The translations under genes and the position numbers were made by a program. This document shows, in pieces, positions 40,744-43,283 of a DNA stretch of 43,283 nucleotides. The stretch is from NCBI GenBank assembly GCA_022925895.1, contig JAKSYS010000536.1:1-43283 (forward strand), read 5' to 3'. This DNA is from Fragilaria crotonensis (taxonomy: Eukaryota; Bacillariophyta; Fragilariophyceae; Fragilariales; Fragilariaceae). The notes under the pieces were generated by a model. It worked only from the letters and a program-made list of their open reading frames with translations, did not search any database and was not told the origin of the DNA. Each line of letters opens with the position of its first letter. Positions within the stretch are counted from its first letter, which is position 1.

Positions 40744-43188
40744 CGCTCATGGGAGCAGAGTGCTTAGCGGGACCTATGGACGGCCATTCAGGCGCCGGAG
40801 GAGGCTCGGTTGTAGCGGGGACAGGTTGTGCATTGTCCGTACTAGTTCGTTGGGTCATATTTGTGAGCATCGTTTGGATGCTCAGAACTGCAGTTTCGAT
40901 GCCATCAAGTCTCGCATGAGCGGAGGCTATGGTAAGGGTAGGGGAGTTGCCGGAGAGTTGAGAGGACGTGTGGGATGCTCGGGATTGAGACCGTTTTGAA
41001 TGTTGTTCAGTGGCTGAGGATGCTTTGGAGTTGTTTGCGCTCATCGATGCTGCGAGTTGTGCCTCGAGGAGTGCGATGCGTTGCAGGTGTTGCAGTTCTC
41101 GAGTATGAATACGACTCGCTTTACGAGAGGCTTTGTGGTACTCTTGACGTTGTATGGTCTCTTGAAGAGGAACTTTCCAAGCGATGGGGCCCTTGGAACT
41201 CTTCGATGTTGTGCCCGTGAGAGATGACTCTGGCGACAGGAAGGGAGCCGCGTCGTCGACTTCAGCAACCGAGGGCTGTGCTTCTTGATCTTTTTGCCAG
41301 AATAGTTTCAATGTTTCGAGTGAATACTGTCATCGGAATGTCAGGGTCTTCCAGGACAGTAGCCGCATACATTTTGTGGCTTTGGCAATTGCCGGATTTT
41401 GACGCTGCCAGTATTTTTGAAGCTCAATGAGTGTGTGTTGATGGGATGCAGAGGGTGCAATGAGAACCGCTGATCCATCGATGGTGCCATTTTCTAAGTC
41501 AACTTCGAGGGATTGCCGTCGAGATCGACAAGGCTTTTGCCCATTGCCGTGGAGTCCGAGTAACCGTTTCTCCCGAATCCAGATGTTCGATTACTGGTAG
41601 GTCAATCTGTCGGCTCGCAGTGAATGGGATGAATGCCACATCCGATAGATAGTCATGATGCACTTTGTAGATCTTCTCATGCTCTCCTTTAGCAATTTGG
41701 TTTGCACCGAGTGCCAGCCGAGAGATAAAATTTCGGGATTTGGTCCATCGCCATTTAAGGAGGTGCTGAGAGCTTGGGCAACTGCTGTAGCAACTCTTTT
41801 CCGCAACGCACGGTAAGTATGGGTGTCTTATTTCCCACTGGGTCTTTGTGCCTCATTTTTAGATCAAACTCAGGAACATCCTCCGAGAGTACAGCAGAAC
41901 GTAAATATTTTAAGTAGTGGCTTCGATGCGTCACGGATGCATCTTTTGGAGAATGTCACCTATAAAGACCGGTTCTCCATGATGGACAGGGATAGCGGAG
42001 GGTCAAGAGTCAGATTTTCCCACGTTTAGCTTTCTTATGCTCCTTGGATTGCAGAACGTGAACGAGCTGCTTTCCAGTGGCATTTACACGAAAACTAAAG
42101 TAGAAACATTGTTGAGCAGATACTGTCACCATCCGGATGCCGAGAAATTTTGATAACTGAGCGGGGGAGATGATCTGTTCCGGTGCCAATTGATCTGTTT
42201 GCCATTCAATCACCCAGGAGTGTGCAGTATTGAAGGTCGACAAAAGAGGTGCTAGGCGGATATACATCTGGGCAGTCGAGGCTTTGAGGGCGTGAAAGTC
42301 TTTCGGAGCCCATCGTGCCTCGATTCTTAACGGATCTGTAATTTTTTCAGGTCCTTTGTGTTCTGGTGCCATGGCTTGCTGAGAGGGAGGTTGCTTCTTT
42401 CCGCTCTTCGGCCTTGGCTTATAATTGGTGTCAATACCTGGAGAATCAGGTTCAAGCAATGGGATTGATCTCAATATCTCCTGAAACTCTTGAGTCGTCG
42501 GAGTTGTTGTAGTAGTACCCGATCCTTCTTTCATCATAACCTGAGATAGAGGACTAGAGACATAGGTCGGAGTAGGCGATGTGGTAGGACACATTGTTGA
42601 TTCCTGCAGTGTTGCTGGAAGTTTGTCACCCCTTACACTGTCGATCATAGGAGTATCATCTTGGTGTGGGGTGGCTTTTTCGTTTGGCGAGTCAACTTCA
42701 ATCGCAGCATCTGTGTTTTTAATGTCATCTGGACTAAGAGTCTGAAGATATTCGTCCATTTCAACAACAGACATATCGAAATATCCTGGGAACGTGGTGT
42801 GAAGAGCGGCTTCAATACCCACAATCTGGGACATGAGAAATTTATCAACTGGGGCTTTGTGTTCGAGATGGAGACGGTAGTACCGACCAATCCGGAGGTG
42901 ACATGCATGCTTGGACTCAGAGTCTCTAATTGCAAGATACTTGGACGGACTTGCAAACTGTTGGATGCCGAATACAACGTACGAGTTCCAATCCTTGACG
43001 GAGAGGGTTTTGTACGCTTTGGCGTAGTTTCTGGCGCGAAGCGCCAGAACGTCATGTGATGTGTGTTTGCCACCAATCAGAGAGGGTGGAGCCTTATATC
43101 CCAAAGGAGGTAAGGCCGATAAGGCAGCAGCGATCTGAGGCTTCAAAGAGAACTTCGAACCGCTGCGCGGGCGTTGCTTTTCCACCAT
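40673..43188 (-). CDS. LINE ORF1 (gag-like) protein, interrupted
   Basis: Starts at an ATG in good context (CCACC-ATG) at 43188. The first 392 codons are intact to 42010: a basic N-terminus, a folded region with KDWNSYVVFGIQQF and RIGRYYRLHLEH, a Thr/Pro/Ser linker and a second folded region (ARWAPKDFHALKASTAQMYI) that ends in a Lys-rich tail. From 42010 to about 41310 the reading frame is broken several times, with coding-like stretches such as EVDLENGTIDGSAVLIAPSA. From 41311 to 40673 it is open again with a probable coiled coil (HTRELQHLQRIALLEAQLAA) and a Ser/Thr-rich end. No zinc knuckle is seen. RNA-binding or particle-forming function is inferred only from its position ahead of ORF2. 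Confidence 0.6.
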
Positions 43189-43283
43189 GGTGGATGGCTG
43201 ACAATCTTCGTGTAGTTGCGATAAAAAACGGACAGACAGACAGAACGTTGATTAAAAAACTCTTAAGTAAAATTGTGTTTGTA
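43189..43283 (-). other. 5' UTR of the LINE (continues beyond window)
   Basis: Ninety-five bases upstream of ORF1, with a CTGTCTGTCTGTCCG simple repeat at about 43228-43244. The 5' boundary of the element is not in the window. Confidence 0.4.

Larger units (their letters stand above)
34246..43283 (-). mobile_element. APE-type LINE retrotransposon (nearly full length, 5' end beyond window)
   Basis: About 9 kb on the minus strand: ORF1 from 43188, ORF2 with APE-like endonuclease, reverse transcriptase, RNase H-like segment and a CCHC tail, ending near 34610. A 3' UTR of about 350 bp ends in AATAAA and (AT)n. There are no LTRs. The FVDD reverse transcriptase with DATGCYDR and the QNVDGL endonuclease start recall LINE families I know from diatoms; the clade cannot be set without a tree. 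It is broken into many frames and is probably inactive, though some breaks may be consensus errors. The right limit is the window edge. Confidence 0.75.

Overview
The window is nuclear DNA of a eukaryotic alga, most likely a pennate diatom or a close stramenopile. Four things point that way: short spliceosomal introns (74-292 bp) with GTAAGT or GTACGT donors; a protein that starts with a signal peptide followed by an AXA-Phe motif (ANA-FSS), the bipartite plastid-targeting signal of algae with secondary red plastids; a long secreted Pro/Lys/Ser repeat protein; and a LINE whose FVDD reverse transcriptase resembles elements I recall from diatom genomes. The species cannot be fixed from sequence alone.

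Positions 1-21.1 kb are mostly host genes. In order: the 5' end of an unknown gene (-), a Rab5-interacting (Rab5IF/OPTI-like) membrane protein (-), an importin-4/Kap123 nuclear import receptor (+, two introns), a secreted two-module repeat protein (+), an AGFG-like Arf-GAP-fold protein (+), a plastid-targeted DUF218-like protein (-), a large STAND/AAA_16 ATPase with helical repeats (+, one intron) and the ALG11 mannosyltransferase of N-glycan assembly (-, two introns). They form no pathway or operon. Several are divergent pairs with 0.6 kb shared upstream regions.

Positions 21.2-25.6 kb hold a GC-rich non-LTR retrotransposon with a C-terminal restriction-like endonuclease and an N-terminal CXC-like cysteine cluster. 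It lies between two (GT)n arrays in the same orientation, and the DNA outside those arrays matches a continuous dispersed repeat at 10.5-10.7 kb. That repeat gives a view of the probable empty site, so the element appears to have inserted into a GT microsatellite.

Positions 25.9-28.8 kb carry a membrane-anchored leucine-rich-repeat protein and a small multi-pass membrane protein, both on the minus strand. Positions about 28.9-34.2 kb are an AT-rich island. A zinc-finger ORF group (+) and a nuclear-looking protein gene (-) face each other across a gap with two adjacent hairpins, and short telomere-like words lie at the left edge. This is probably an unclassified or decayed mobile element. Positions 34.2 kb to the end are one nearly complete APE-type LINE (-): ORF1, then endonuclease, reverse transcriptase, an RNase H-like remnant and a CCHC tail.

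Many genes, conserved host genes included, show one- or two-base frame breaks, often in homopolymer runs. I read most of them as uncorrected sequencing or consensus errors rather than pseudogenes, but the sequence alone cannot prove this. No tRNA, rRNA or CRISPR array was recognised.
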